5,671 bases of DNA from Chamaesiphon sp. (lineage in GTDB: Bacteria > Cyanobacteriota > Cyanobacteriia > Cyanobacteriales > Chamaesiphonaceae), in NCBI GenBank assembly GCA_026785875.1, contig JAJAZF010000195.1:1-5671 (forward strand), given 5' to 3'. This document shows, one piece after another, positions 1 through 5,650 of this stretch. The number at the start of each line of letters is the position of its first letter. Within the stretch, counting starts at the first letter, position 1. The notes under the pieces were generated by a model that did no database searches, had not been told where the DNA came from, and was given only the letters and a program-made list of their open reading frames with translations. The translations under genes and the position numbers were made by a program.

Positions 1-3
1 CAG

Positions 4-89
4 CAGCAGGATTCCAACCACCCGGTATTGTAGCGAGACGATGCATCGAATTTCACCCTGACAGACAGCACCTCATTGTAACGAACTTG
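4..89. repeat. Left copy of ~85-nt direct repeat flanking xisHI
   Basis: This 86-nt segment recurs in the same orientation at 681-763. By hand alignment the two copies agree at about 74 of 83 aligned positions, with one 3-nt gap (the left copy has an extra TCG after GATGCA). The left copy contains the perfect palindrome CGATGCATCG. The block TTGTAGCGAGACGATGCA followed by its partial complement resembles half of the dispersed inverted-repeat elements common in cyanobacterial genomes; that likeness is from memory. No convincing coding frame is shared: the minus strand is open in this copy but has early stops in the right copy. The left copy may extend beyond the window start. Confidence 0.85.
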
Positions 90-114
90 GGTTAGGGTCA
101 TGAATCTTCCGAGA

Positions 115-152
115 TCGATCGATAGTAATGTTACGATCTAGTTATCGATCGA
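115..152. repeat. Perfect 10-bp inverted repeat upstream of xisH remnant
   Basis: The arms TCGATCGATA (115-124) and TATCGATCGA (143-152) are exact reverse complements around an 18-nt spacer. The right arm ends 15 nt before the xisH start codon, where an operator or a 5'-leader hairpin would sit. Each arm also contains the CGATCG hexamer that is over-represented in this genome, so part of the symmetry may reflect that bias rather than a selected site. Confidence 0.5.
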
Positions 153-167
153 CAGTTAGAATCTGCT

Positions 168-297
168 ATGTCCGCACGCGATATTTTTCATAATGCAGTG
201 AGAACTGCCTTTCGTCCAAACTACAATTCAACAACATCGACTTAAATTAGCAGTTTATGAGCCAGAAGCCAAGGAGATAGTCAAATGGCAGAACTAA
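168..297 (+). pseudogene. xisH: xisH remnant: internal deletion plus frameshift
   Basis: XisH (fdxN element excision controlling factor family, restriction-endonuclease-like fold) is normally about 135-140 residues and is encoded just before xisI. Here the ATG at 168 opens with MSARDIFHNAVRTA, a typical XisH N-terminus, but the frame drifts to FRPNYNSTTST and stops at 243-245. A second frame, open from 202 to a TAA at 295-297, reads ELPFVQTTIQQHRLKLAVYE and then PEAKEIVKWQN, a typical XisH C-terminus. About 90-95 central codons, which should include the nuclease core, are missing, and the two ends are out of phase. The junction lies near 201-210. The C-terminal frame overlaps the xisI start by 13 nt, as expected for the original translationally coupled pair. 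I see no rescue of the frame, so this should not give a working protein. Confidence 0.85.
271..276 (+). promoter_or_regulatory. Ribosome binding site of xisI
   Basis: AAGGAG lies 8 nt before the ATG at 285 and is the strongest Shine-Dalgarno sequence in the window. It sits inside the retained 3' end of the xisH reading frame, so xisI should still be translatable from any transcript through this region although xisH is broken. Confidence 0.75.
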
Positions 298-620
298 CTG
301 AATATCAAACCAAAATTCAATATTTACTTTCTGAATTAGCTGCTTATGGCTCTAGCGATCGGGAAGTTGAATCGCAGTTAATTTTTGATGTAGAGCGAAA
401 TCATTATCAACTAATCCATGTCGGTTGGCGCAATAATCACCGAATTTATGGCTGTGTGGTGCATCTAGATATCAAAGATAGGAAAATCTGGATTCAACAC
501 AATGGCACTGAGTTTGATATTGCTGTCAAACTAGCAGAGATGGGTATTTCCAAACAAGATATCGTGAATGGATTCCATTCGAGCTATATGCGACAGTTTA
601 CAGAATTTGCTGTTGGCTAG
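285..620 (+). CDS. xisI: XisI family protein (fdxN element excision controlling factor)
   Basis: The 111-residue product spans the whole XisI family length. Recognisable family blocks are LIFDVERNHYQLIHVGW (about residues 32-48), RIYGCVVHLDIKDRKIWIQ (about 53-71), EFDIAVKLAEMGISKQDIV near 76-94, and the C-terminal MRQFTEFAVG. XisI was first described in Anabaena as one of the proteins needed for excision of the fdxN element during heterocyst differentiation. Many paralogues occur in cyanobacteria with no such element nearby, so excision is not implied here. The family normally works beside XisH, and here xisH is a wreck, which leaves XisI an orphan. The start at 285 is set by the Shine-Dalgarno sequence at 271-276 and by overlap with the old xisH stop. 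Family assignment is firm; present function is unknown. Confidence 0.93.
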   Translation: MAELTEYQTKIQYLLSELAAYGSSDREVESQLIFDVERNHYQLIHVGWRNNHRIYGCVVHLDIKDRKIWIQHNGTEFDIAVKLAEMGISKQDIVNGFHSSYMRQFTEFAVG

Positions 621-680
621 AAAATAGACTTTATTGTCTAGTAATCGGTGCTGGCTGTTGTTCGGCAAAGATCGCACATT

Positions 681-763
681 CAGTAGGATTCCAACCGCCT
701 GATATTGTAGCGAGACGATGCAATTTTCACTCTTACAGACAGCACCTTATTCTAACGAACTTG
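681..763. repeat. Right copy of ~85-nt direct repeat flanking xisHI
   Basis: This is the partner of the repeat at 4-89, in the same orientation, with the copies starting 677 nt apart. Exact shared blocks include TATTGTAGCGAGACGATGCA, ACAGACAGCACC and TAACGAACTTG. Together the copies bracket the whole xisHI module, so they may mark a past duplication or insertion, or they may be two unrelated landings of one dispersed repeat. Confidence 0.85.
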
Positions 764-777
764 CAGATAGTGACGGT

Positions 778-805
778 TTGACCTTTAATTACTGATTGTT
801 AACAT
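778..805 (+). promoter_or_regulatory. Possible promoter of the DUF2314-ankyrin gene
   Basis: TTGACC (778-783) and TAACAT (800-805), 16 nt apart, resemble -35 and -10 boxes, matching consensus at 5 of 6 and 4 of 6 positions. Transcription would begin near 812 and leave a leader of about 118 nt before the start codon at 930. The position is plausible, but a match of this quality in AT-rich DNA can arise by chance. Confidence 0.3.
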
Positions 806-929
806 TTATCTCAATTACTACTTCTGTTAGTGAATCTATCTTTGGGGTGTCCATACTAAAGCATTAGACTAAATCGCTTAATTTAGGTTTCTGGCACAGA
901 ACTGAGTATCAATTCTTAAAAATAATACT

Positions 930-1694
930 ATGACAAAAGAAATACTTTTATCTCGTTTTGCAGACGCTGAAATGGAAGAAGCATCAGTAAATGCTAAAAA
1001 ATCGTTCAATGTTTTTTGGCGTGAATTATCATGGGAGATGCGGAGAATTATTCCAGGGCTTGATCTGAGTGTACTGAAAAGAGGTTTTCCCACGAATGAA
1101 AAAAGTAATCTATCTCTCGAACACATGTGGGTTGGAGACATTTCGTTTGATGGCAAAATCATCAGAGGAAATCTACTCAACCAGCCAAATCAAATAGAAA
1201 ATCTAAATCAAGGTGATATTGTAGAATTTGATTACGAAGAAATATCAGATTGGATGTACTCAATTAATAATAATGTCTATGGTGCTTTCACAGTAAATGT
1301 TCTTAGAAGTCGAATGGCAAAAAAGGAACTAAAAGAACATGATGATGCTTGGGGACTAGATTTTGGAGATCCCAGTAATAGCAACATCGATTCAAATCTT
1401 TCATTTAGTAAGTTTTTACTAACTCCATCGATCGAGCTTCCAGAACACCCAATGAGTGTGAACATGGCGGAGAATTCTGAAGATGGAATCAGAGAAATGG
1501 GGCAACAAATCAATGACTCTTTAACTCTTGGTATGACTATGCTTCAATTTGAGTCATTAGCAGGAAATCTTACTCAGGTAAAGCTACTACTAAAGTATGG
1601 TGCAGACAAGAGAATTAAAAATGTTCATGGTCAAACAGCACAGGATTTAGCCGAAATATTTAGTTGGGCAAAGATATCGGCTGTTCTTAAATGA
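930..1694 (+). CDS. DUF2314 domain protein with C-terminal ankyrin repeat
   Basis: The 254-residue product has two parts. Residues ~12-128 look like DUF2314: an N-terminal helix (DAEMEEASVNAKKSFNVFW), then EHMWV at 64-68, the GNLLNQP turn at 80-86, GD at 95-96, DWMY at 107-110, and YGAFTVNVLR at 117-126. A linker follows with WGLDFGDP at 141-148 and EHPMS at 172-176. Residues 201-233 form one ankyrin repeat (LAGNLTQVKLLLKYGAD core), and 234-254 the first part of another (GQTAQDLAEIF). There is no signal peptide or membrane segment, so it should be cytoplasmic. The function of DUF2314 is not established; related proteins occur in accessory and immunity-like contexts, and ankyrin repeats usually bind proteins. 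Sampled stretches are markedly more AT-rich than leuS, which hints at transfer. It converges on brnA with a 54-nt gap. Only a weak ribosome binding site precedes the ATG. Confidence 0.8.
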   Translation: MTKEILLSRFADAEMEEASVNAKKSFNVFWRELSWEMRRIIPGLDLSVLKRGFPTNEKSNLSLEHMWVGDISFDGKIIRGNLLNQPNQIENLNQGDIVEFDYEEISDWMYSINNNVYGAFTVNVLRSRMAKKELKEHDDAWGLDFGDPSNSNIDSNLSFSKFLLTPSIELPEHPMSVNMAENSEDGIREMGQQINDSLTLGMTMLQFESLAGNLTQVKLLLKYGADKRIKNVHGQTAQDLAEIFSWAKISAVLK

Positions 1695-1748
1695 TGCCTC
1701 AATATAATCGATCGAGAGTGTTTAGACCCGATCGAGATAACCCACTAC

Positions 1749-2027
1749 TTAAACAGATCGAGACATCTCAGCAGCCGTTTTCTGTGCGTCGGCATAAATT
1801 TTTAGTGCCGCCGCCATGTGTTTTTCCGACTCTTCGCCTTTCGATCGAAACCATTCCAAAGTTTCCGAATCAACACGAACGGCAACCGTAGAGATTGGAT
1901 TAGAAGGCATTCGTAACTTTGCCTTTGAGAAAAACTCCTCTGTCAATGGCGGAATATCTGACGTATCGATGTCATCATCCGTCATCGCATCAATTTTATC
2001 CCATTTCGTTCTTGATGTATTGCTCAT
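1749..2027 (-). CDS. brnA: BrnA family antitoxin
   Basis: The 92-residue product matches BrnA antitoxins. Its N-terminal half reads KWDKIDAMTDDDIDTSDIPP (residues 8-27), the acidic toxin-binding part, followed by LTEEFFSKAKLRMP. A short ribbon-helix-helix DNA-binding region then starts at STVAVRVDSETLEWFRSKGE (46-65). BrnA neutralises BrnT, and the complex normally represses its own promoter. In canonical BrnA the segment after the glycine reads like G-YQTRINA; here it is EESEKHMAAALKIYADAQK, a variant form. I chose the ATG at 2027 over an in-frame ATG at 2042 because GAAGA lies upstream of it at a usable distance, whereas 2042 has no ribosome binding site. Either start lies inside the 3' end of brnT (32-nt overlap from 2027), so translation is probably coupled. 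Confidence 0.85.
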   Translation of the reverse strand: MSNTSRTKWDKIDAMTDDDIDTSDIPPLTEEFFSKAKLRMPSNPISTVAVRVDSETLEWFRSKGEESEKHMAAALKIYADAQKTAAEMSRSV

Positions 2028-2283
2028 AATATCTTCTTTCATGAGAGAGTGCTTTTCTCAACGAAATGATTCGAGTTGTTTCTCGATCTAGCTCGGTGAA
2101 CATCACAACTACGATCCGCCCATCTAGCAGTCCAGTGCCGATCCATCGATCTTCACCATAGTTCCTACGATTATCGATGTCAACTATCATCGGAGAGTCA
2201 AAAACTTGATATGCGTCTGAAAAATCGAAACCATGCTTGTCAAGATTAATCTCGTTTTTTAGATCGTCCCACTCGAAATTCAT
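1996..2283 (-). CDS. brnT: BrnT family ribonuclease toxin
   Basis: The 95-residue product is full length for BrnT, a small RelE-like toxin that cleaves RNA and blocks translation until bound by BrnA. Family marks are FEWDDLKNEINLDKHGFDF (residues 3-21), AYQVFDSP at 24-31, the NYGEDRWIG block at 41-49, strand RIVVVMFTE at 56-64, and RIISLRKA at 71-78 followed by HERRYYEQY. Many relatives have an arginine directly after the T-E of the strand; here L65 stands there, with R67 two residues on, so an altered active site is possible. The gene is first in a toxin-first brnT-brnA operon on the minus strand, the usual order for this system. An AGGA lies almost against the ATG, which is unusually close for a ribosome binding site, so initiation may be inefficient. 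Confidence 0.9.
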   Translation of the reverse strand: MNFEWDDLKNEINLDKHGFDFSDAYQVFDSPMIVDIDNRRNYGEDRWIGTGLLDGRIVVVMFTELDRETTRIISLRKALSHERRYYEQYIKNEMG

Positions 2284-2364
2284 ATCCTAAATCGATCTCG
2301 CCTGACAAATCTAATTTTACTCGATTTTCGTTCCGCAAGGGTACGCCAACGAGATCGTTCAAAC

Positions 2365-2389
2365 TCGAGCGATTGTTTTACTCGCTCGA
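2365..2389 (-). terminator. Strong hairpin between the YgiT-like gene and brnT
   Basis: TCGAGCGA (2365-2372) and TCGCTCGA (2382-2389) are perfect 8-bp complements with a 9-nt loop. The hairpin begins one base after the stop of the minus-strand YgiT-like gene, where a terminator would stand. It is followed in the minus direction only by GTTTGAAC, a poor T-run. An alternative is a two-fold operator upstream of brnT, which starts about 80 nt further on. The structure is clear; its role is a guess. Confidence 0.45.
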
Positions 2390-2390
2390 C

Positions 2391-2612
2391 TCACGCAGCA
2401 TATTTGCAAACTGGAACTTCAGTAAATCGATCGGGTGCTTGCCCAGTCATGATAATTTGTTGTAAATGCTCCACTGTTGATGGCGAAAAAAACTGTTCTC
2501 CTGTTTCTTCATCCACCCGCGCAGGTACATTTTCAATTACGAAAAGTTTCCCATTAAGTTCGAGCGTATATGTCACCTGCGTTTCAACTTGCATGTCTCG
2601 ATTACTCATCAT
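2391..2612 (-). CDS. Small YgiT/MqsA-like protein lacking zinc-binding cysteines
   Basis: The 73-residue product follows the layout of the YgiT-type zinc-finger (MqsA N-terminal) family: TYTLELNGKLFVIENVPARV (residues 14-33), then a GE pair (38-39), then helix PSTVEHLQQII (44-54) and a short tail ending EVPVCKYAA. The family normally binds zinc through an N-terminal CxxC and a second CxxCGE after the VPA motif. Here the N-terminal pair is absent and the second reads DEETGE (34-39), so aspartate and threonine replace the cysteines; the only cysteine is C69. Such proteins are usually antitoxins or partners of a RelE-like or DUF4258 toxin, but none is visible next to it. Two adjacent ATGs (2612 and 2609) can serve as start, with AGGA about 10 nt upstream. 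It is divergent from leuS. Family assignment is moderate; function unproven. Confidence 0.6.
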   Translation of the reverse strand: MMSNRDMQVETQVTYTLELNGKLFVIENVPARVDEETGEQFFSPSTVEHLQQIIMTGQAPDRFTEVPVCKYAA

Positions 2613-2712
2613 TAATTACTTATCCTGTGTGTAAAGTCGTAATTCCAGCGTTGCAAACAGTGAAAATGTATTTACAGTGTCGATACGTTACTCTCAAAAA
2701 GCGATCGTGTGT

Positions 2713-2723
2713 ATTATATTATA
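2713..2723 (-). promoter_or_regulatory. AT-rich -10-like region in divergent control region
   Basis: On the minus strand this reads TATAATATAAT, two overlapping perfect -10 boxes pointing toward the YgiT-like gene. No good -35 box lies 16-18 nt further upstream. On the plus strand the same run offers TATTAT (2712-2717) and TATAAC (2720-2725) for leuS, again without a clear -35. The 221 nt between the two start codons must hold both promoters, and this is the best melting site in it. Confidence 0.35.
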
Positions 2724-2734
2724 ACCGCTCAGAT

Positions 2735-2769
2735 CCGGTCGCTTCGCTATGCGTAGTGATGGCGCGGGG
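2735..2769. repeat. Possible dispersed-repeat fragment in leuS leader
   Basis: The stretch beginning CGGTCGCTTCGCTATGCGTA and running on through GTGATGGCGCGGGG is GC-rich against its surroundings. It contains the imperfect palindrome TCGCTATG/CGTAGTGA, with two mismatches that could be G-T pairs in RNA. Its wording resembles short repeats scattered through many cyanobacterial genomes; this is a recollection, not a search result. It would fall in the 5' leader of leuS. Confidence 0.35.
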
Positions 2770-2833
2770 TTAGAGTTAAAATGATGGTGGTGACTGGATG
2801 AGCATCGATATTGCGTAACTGGATAGATTAAAT

Positions 2834-5416
2834 ATGGAAAATACTTATAACCCCGCCGGGATCGAATCCAAATGGCAGCAGTCTTGGACGGAGCAAAATT
2901 TATATAAAACTGATACAACTAGCTCCAAGCCCAAATTCTACGCGCTGTCGATGTTTCCCTACCCGTCGGGAAATCTGCACATGGGACACGTACGGAACTA
3001 TGTTATTACTGATGTAGTTGCCAGACACAAACGGATGCAGGGACATCGCGTATTGCATCCGATGGGTTGGGATGCGTTTGGATTGCCAGCGGAAAATGCC
3101 GCCATCGAGCGGGGGATTCATCCGGCGACTTGGACGTATCAGAATATTGCCCACATGCGATCGCAGCTCCAGAAATTGGGCTTGTCGATCGATTGGGATC
3201 GAGAGATAGCAACTTGTTCGCCAGAATATTATCGGTGGACGCAGTGGATTTTCTTGAAGTTCTATGAAGGTGGATTGGCGTATCAAAAAGATGGGATGGT
3301 CAATTGGGACCCGATCGACCAAACCGTATTGGCGAACGAACAAGTCGATGGTGATGGGCGTTCCTGGCGGTCTGGGGCGATCGTCGAGAAGAAGGCTCTC
3401 AAGCAGTGGTACTTTAAAATTACCGAGTATGCCGAGCAATTATTGACCGATCTAGACCAATTATCGGGGTGGCCAGAAAAAGTCCGCACGATGCAGGCAA
3501 ATTGGATCGGTAAATCGATCGGGGCAAATCTAGAATTTCCCATTGTCGGTGCGAGTGAGAAAATTACTGTTTTTACGACTCGTCCCGATACTGTTTATGG
3601 CGTGAGTTACGTTGTATTAGCTCCAGAACACCCACTCACGGTGCAAGTGACTACTTCAGACCAAAAAGCGGCTGTTGATGCCTTCATCGCCGAAGTTAAG
3701 CGTCAAAGTGAGATCGATCGTACGGCGGAAGATCAGCCTAAGCGCGGTGTACCGACAGGTGCGATGGCGATTAATCCCTTCACTGGGGCGGAAGTACCGA
3801 TTTGGATTGCGGATTATGTCTTGTATGAGTATGGTACGGGCGCAGTGATGGGCGTTCCCGCACACGATGTTCGCGATTTCAAGTTTGCGACTCAATATCA
3901 GTTACCAATTACCCAAGTAATTGCTGCAACTGCACAAGATCCTAGCAATCTGGCTCCGCTTACCGCAGCCTATACCGAAGCTGGAACGATCGTTAATTCT
4001 AGTCAATTCGACGGATTGGACTCAGTTACCGCGAAGAAGTCGATAATTGAATATGCCGAACAACATGGCTATGGTAACGGGAAGATCCAATATCGGTTGC
4101 GCGATTGGTTGATTTCGCGTCAACGTTATTGGGGTGCGCCGATTCCGATGATTCATTGCCCCAAATGTGGGACAGTTCCCGTACCAGAGGCAGATTTACC
4201 AGTGCGATTGCCTGAAGATGTAGAATTTACAGGCAAAGGTGGTAATCCTTTGGCTCAATTAGAGTCGTGGGTAAATGTGCCATGTCCGAGTTGTGGTGCG
4301 CCAGCCAAGCGCGAAACCGATACGATGGATACGTTTGTGGATTCTTCTTGGTATTTTTTGCGCTATCCAGATGCGGGTAATGATGAGCAAATATTCGATC
4401 CCAAAATTACCAATGATTGGATGCCTGTAGATCAATATGTGGGCGGGATCGAACACGCAGTCTTGCACTTATTATATGCCCGCTTCTTTACGAAGATCGT
4501 GCGTGATTTTGGAGCTGGCGATGGTGGTAAGACTAAGCTGCTAAATTTTGACGAGCCATTCAAATACTTACTCACTCAGGGGATGGTGCAGTCTACTACT
4601 TATAAGAATCCCCAGACAGGTAAATATATCGAGCCAGCCACAGTATTAGATCGCGCTCATCCGACAGATCCAGTCACTGGTAGTGCGTTGGAAGTCACGT
4701 TCGATAAGATGTCTAAGTCTAAATACAATGGCATCGCTCCAGAGGAAGTAATCGGGAAGTATGGTGTAGATACCGCACGGATGTTTATCTTGTTTAAAGC
4801 ACCACCAGAGAAGGATCTTGAATGGGATGATGCGGATGTTGAAGGACAGTTTCGCTTTCTAAATCGACTGTGGCGATTGGTAATGGCAGCTAAACCTGCG
4901 ACAACAAGTTCGAGTGGAGAATTATCAAAATCTGAGAAGGATTTACGCCGCTTTATTCATCATGCTATTCAAGCAATTACAGAAGACTTGGATGGAGATT
5001 ATCAGTTCAATACTGCGGTGTCTGAATTGATGAAACTCAGTAATGCCATTACCGATGCAGATTGCAAAGATTCACCTATATATGCCGAAGGGATTGAAAC
5101 TTTACTGATCTTAGCGGCACCATTTGCACCGCACATGACCGAGGAATTGTGGCAATTGACGGGACATACTGGCTCGATTCACGAACAATCCTGGCGGCAA
5201 TTCGATCCGGCTGCTTTAGTTGCTGATGAAATCACACTAGTGATTCAAGTTATGGGCAAAACTCGCGGGACGATTCAAGTCCCTGCGACGAAAGATTCGG
5301 CAACTTTAGAGGCTCATGCACGGGAGTCGGCGATAACGAAGAAGTTTACTGAAGGGAAGGAGATTAAGAAGGTAATTGTGGTGCCTGGAAAGTTGGTCAA
5401 CTTTATTATTGGTTGA
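2834..5416 (+). CDS. leuS: Leucyl-tRNA synthetase (LeuRS)
   Basis: This cytoplasmic class I synthetase charges tRNA-Leu with leucine using ATP and edits mischarged products. At 860 residues it is complete for a bacterial LeuRS. The Rossmann fold carries FPYPSGNLHMGH, with the HIGH signature as HMGH at 49-52, and WDAFGLPAENAA follows. The CP1 editing domain has TTRPDT at 248-253 and GTGAVMGVPAHD ending at D345, the universal editing aspartate. A zinc site shows cysteines 442/445 and 484/487. The second signature KMSKS is at 625-629. DLEWDDADVEGQFRFLNRLW opens the helical anticodon-binding domain, and a small C-terminal domain ends the protein. The ATG at 2834 is fixed by an in-frame TAA at 2816-2818; the ribosome binding site (GGATAG) is weak. 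Translation ends in tandem stops TGA-TAA. It is monocistronic here, converging on a transposase remnant. No damage is seen. Confidence 0.98.
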   Translation: MENTYNPAGIESKWQQSWTEQNLYKTDTTSSKPKFYALSMFPYPSGNLHMGHVRNYVITDVVARHKRMQGHRVLHPMGWDAFGLPAENAAIERGIHPATWTYQNIAHMRSQLQKLGLSIDWDREIATCSPEYYRWTQWIFLKFYEGGLAYQKDGMVNWDPIDQTVLANEQVDGDGRSWRSGAIVEKKALKQWYFKITEYAEQLLTDLDQLSGWPEKVRTMQANWIGKSIGANLEFPIVGASEKITVFTTRPDTVYGVSYVVLAPEHPLTVQVTTSDQKAAVDAFIAEVKRQSEIDRTAEDQPKRGVPTGAMAINPFTGAEVPIWIADYVLYEYGTGAVMGVPAHDVRDFKFATQYQLPITQVIAATAQDPSNLAPLTAAYTEAGTIVNSSQFDGLDSVTAKKSIIEYAEQHGYGNGKIQYRLRDWLISRQRYWGAPIPMIHCPKCGTVPVPEADLPVRLPEDVEFTGKGGNPLAQLESWVNVPCPSCGAPAKRETDTMDTFVDSSWYFLRYPDAGNDEQIFDPKITNDWMPVDQYVGGIEHAVLHLLYARFFTKIVRDFGAGDGGKTKLLNFDEPFKYLLTQGMVQSTTYKNPQTGKYIEPATVLDRAHPTDPVTGSALEVTFDKMSKSKYNGIAPEEVIGKYGVDTARMFILFKAPPEKDLEWDDADVEGQFRFLNRLWRLVMAAKPATTSSSGELSKSEKDLRRFIHHAIQAITEDLDGDYQFNTAVSELMKLSNAITDADCKDSPIYAEGIETLLILAAPFAPHMTEELWQLTGHTGSIHEQSWRQFDPAALVADEITLVIQVMGKTRGTIQVPATKDSATLEAHARESAITKKFTEGKEIKKVIVVPGKLVNFIIG

Positions 5417-5455
5417 TAAATTGCAGCATAAATCTACCGTAGTAGCTCGTCCAGG

Positions 5456-5650
5456 TTAAAATTGTGGGTAAAGATGGTGTAATTTAATTCTGGCATCAGC
5501 CGTGGTAAATTGCCATTTAACTTGAGCATATTCACGATTACGTTCTGATTGCCAAGCAGCTAATTCAGCTTTCAAAACATCGGCTCTACTAATACGTCGA
5601 TCTAGACACTGTTGTGACAAAACACTTAACTCAATCTCGGCAATATTCAA
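5456..5650 (-). pseudogene. IS630-type transposase, C-terminal fragment
   Basis: About 65 codons read LNIAEIELSVLSQQCLDRRI, then ADVLKAELAAWQSERN, then VKWQFTTADARIKLHHLYPQ and F before a TAA stop. This is the standard C-terminus of IS630-superfamily (DDE) transposases, and the first block carries the final catalytic glutamate. The two aspartates and the N-terminal DNA-binding part should lie upstream. The frame stays open to the window edge but reads ATASPEG where relatives read a block like TPKHGSWLN, so homology breaks right before the TTG at 5650. I infer truncation or interruption rather than a gene merely cut by the window. No ATG starts the frame. It converges on leuS, 39 nt from its stop; that gap may hold the element's end, but I could not define a terminal inverted repeat. 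Confidence 0.75.

Larger units (their letters stand above)
621..929. other. 309-nt gene-free stretch between xisI and the DUF2314 gene
   Basis: No convincing gene is visible on either strand. It starts with a weak 5-bp hairpin (TAGAC 625-629 with GTCTA 636-640) just after the xisI stop, without a T-run. The right copy of the direct repeat follows (681-763). A possible sigma-70-type promoter for the downstream gene begins at 778. The last ~110 nt are AT-rich, with no strong ribosome binding site before 930. Confidence 0.6.

Noticed and set aside
621..645. Hairpin after xisI as an intrinsic terminator
   Set aside because: Only 5 A/T-rich base pairs and no T-run follow; too weak to call.
878..1180. 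100-codon minus-strand open frame over the start of the DUF2314 gene
   Set aside because: It is antisense to a recognisable domain protein and its translation resembles no known family.
1709..1763. GATCGAGA three times at 1710, 1730 and 1756 as a repeat array or CRISPR
   Set aside because: The units are 8 nt with uneven spacing and fit the genome-wide CGATCG bias; no CRISPR-type repeats exist in the window.
1691..2091. Two plus-strand open frames across brnA and brnT
   Set aside because: Both are antisense to the clearly recognised BrnA/BrnT genes and have no motifs or ribosome binding sites.
2781..2801. Six-codon upstream frame MMVVTG before leuS, considered as a leader peptide
   Set aside because: It has no leucine codons, no ribosome binding site and no following attenuator-like hairpin.
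2613..2833. Remnant of a DUF4258 or RelE-like toxin upstream of the YgiT-like gene
   Set aside because: I translated part of this stretch (about 2620-2710) on the minus strand and found only short frames without family motifs.
2900..3439. 179-codon open frame on the minus strand inside leuS
   Set aside because: Antisense to the conserved LeuRS catalytic region; the translation shows no family motifs and is a shadow of leuS codon structure.
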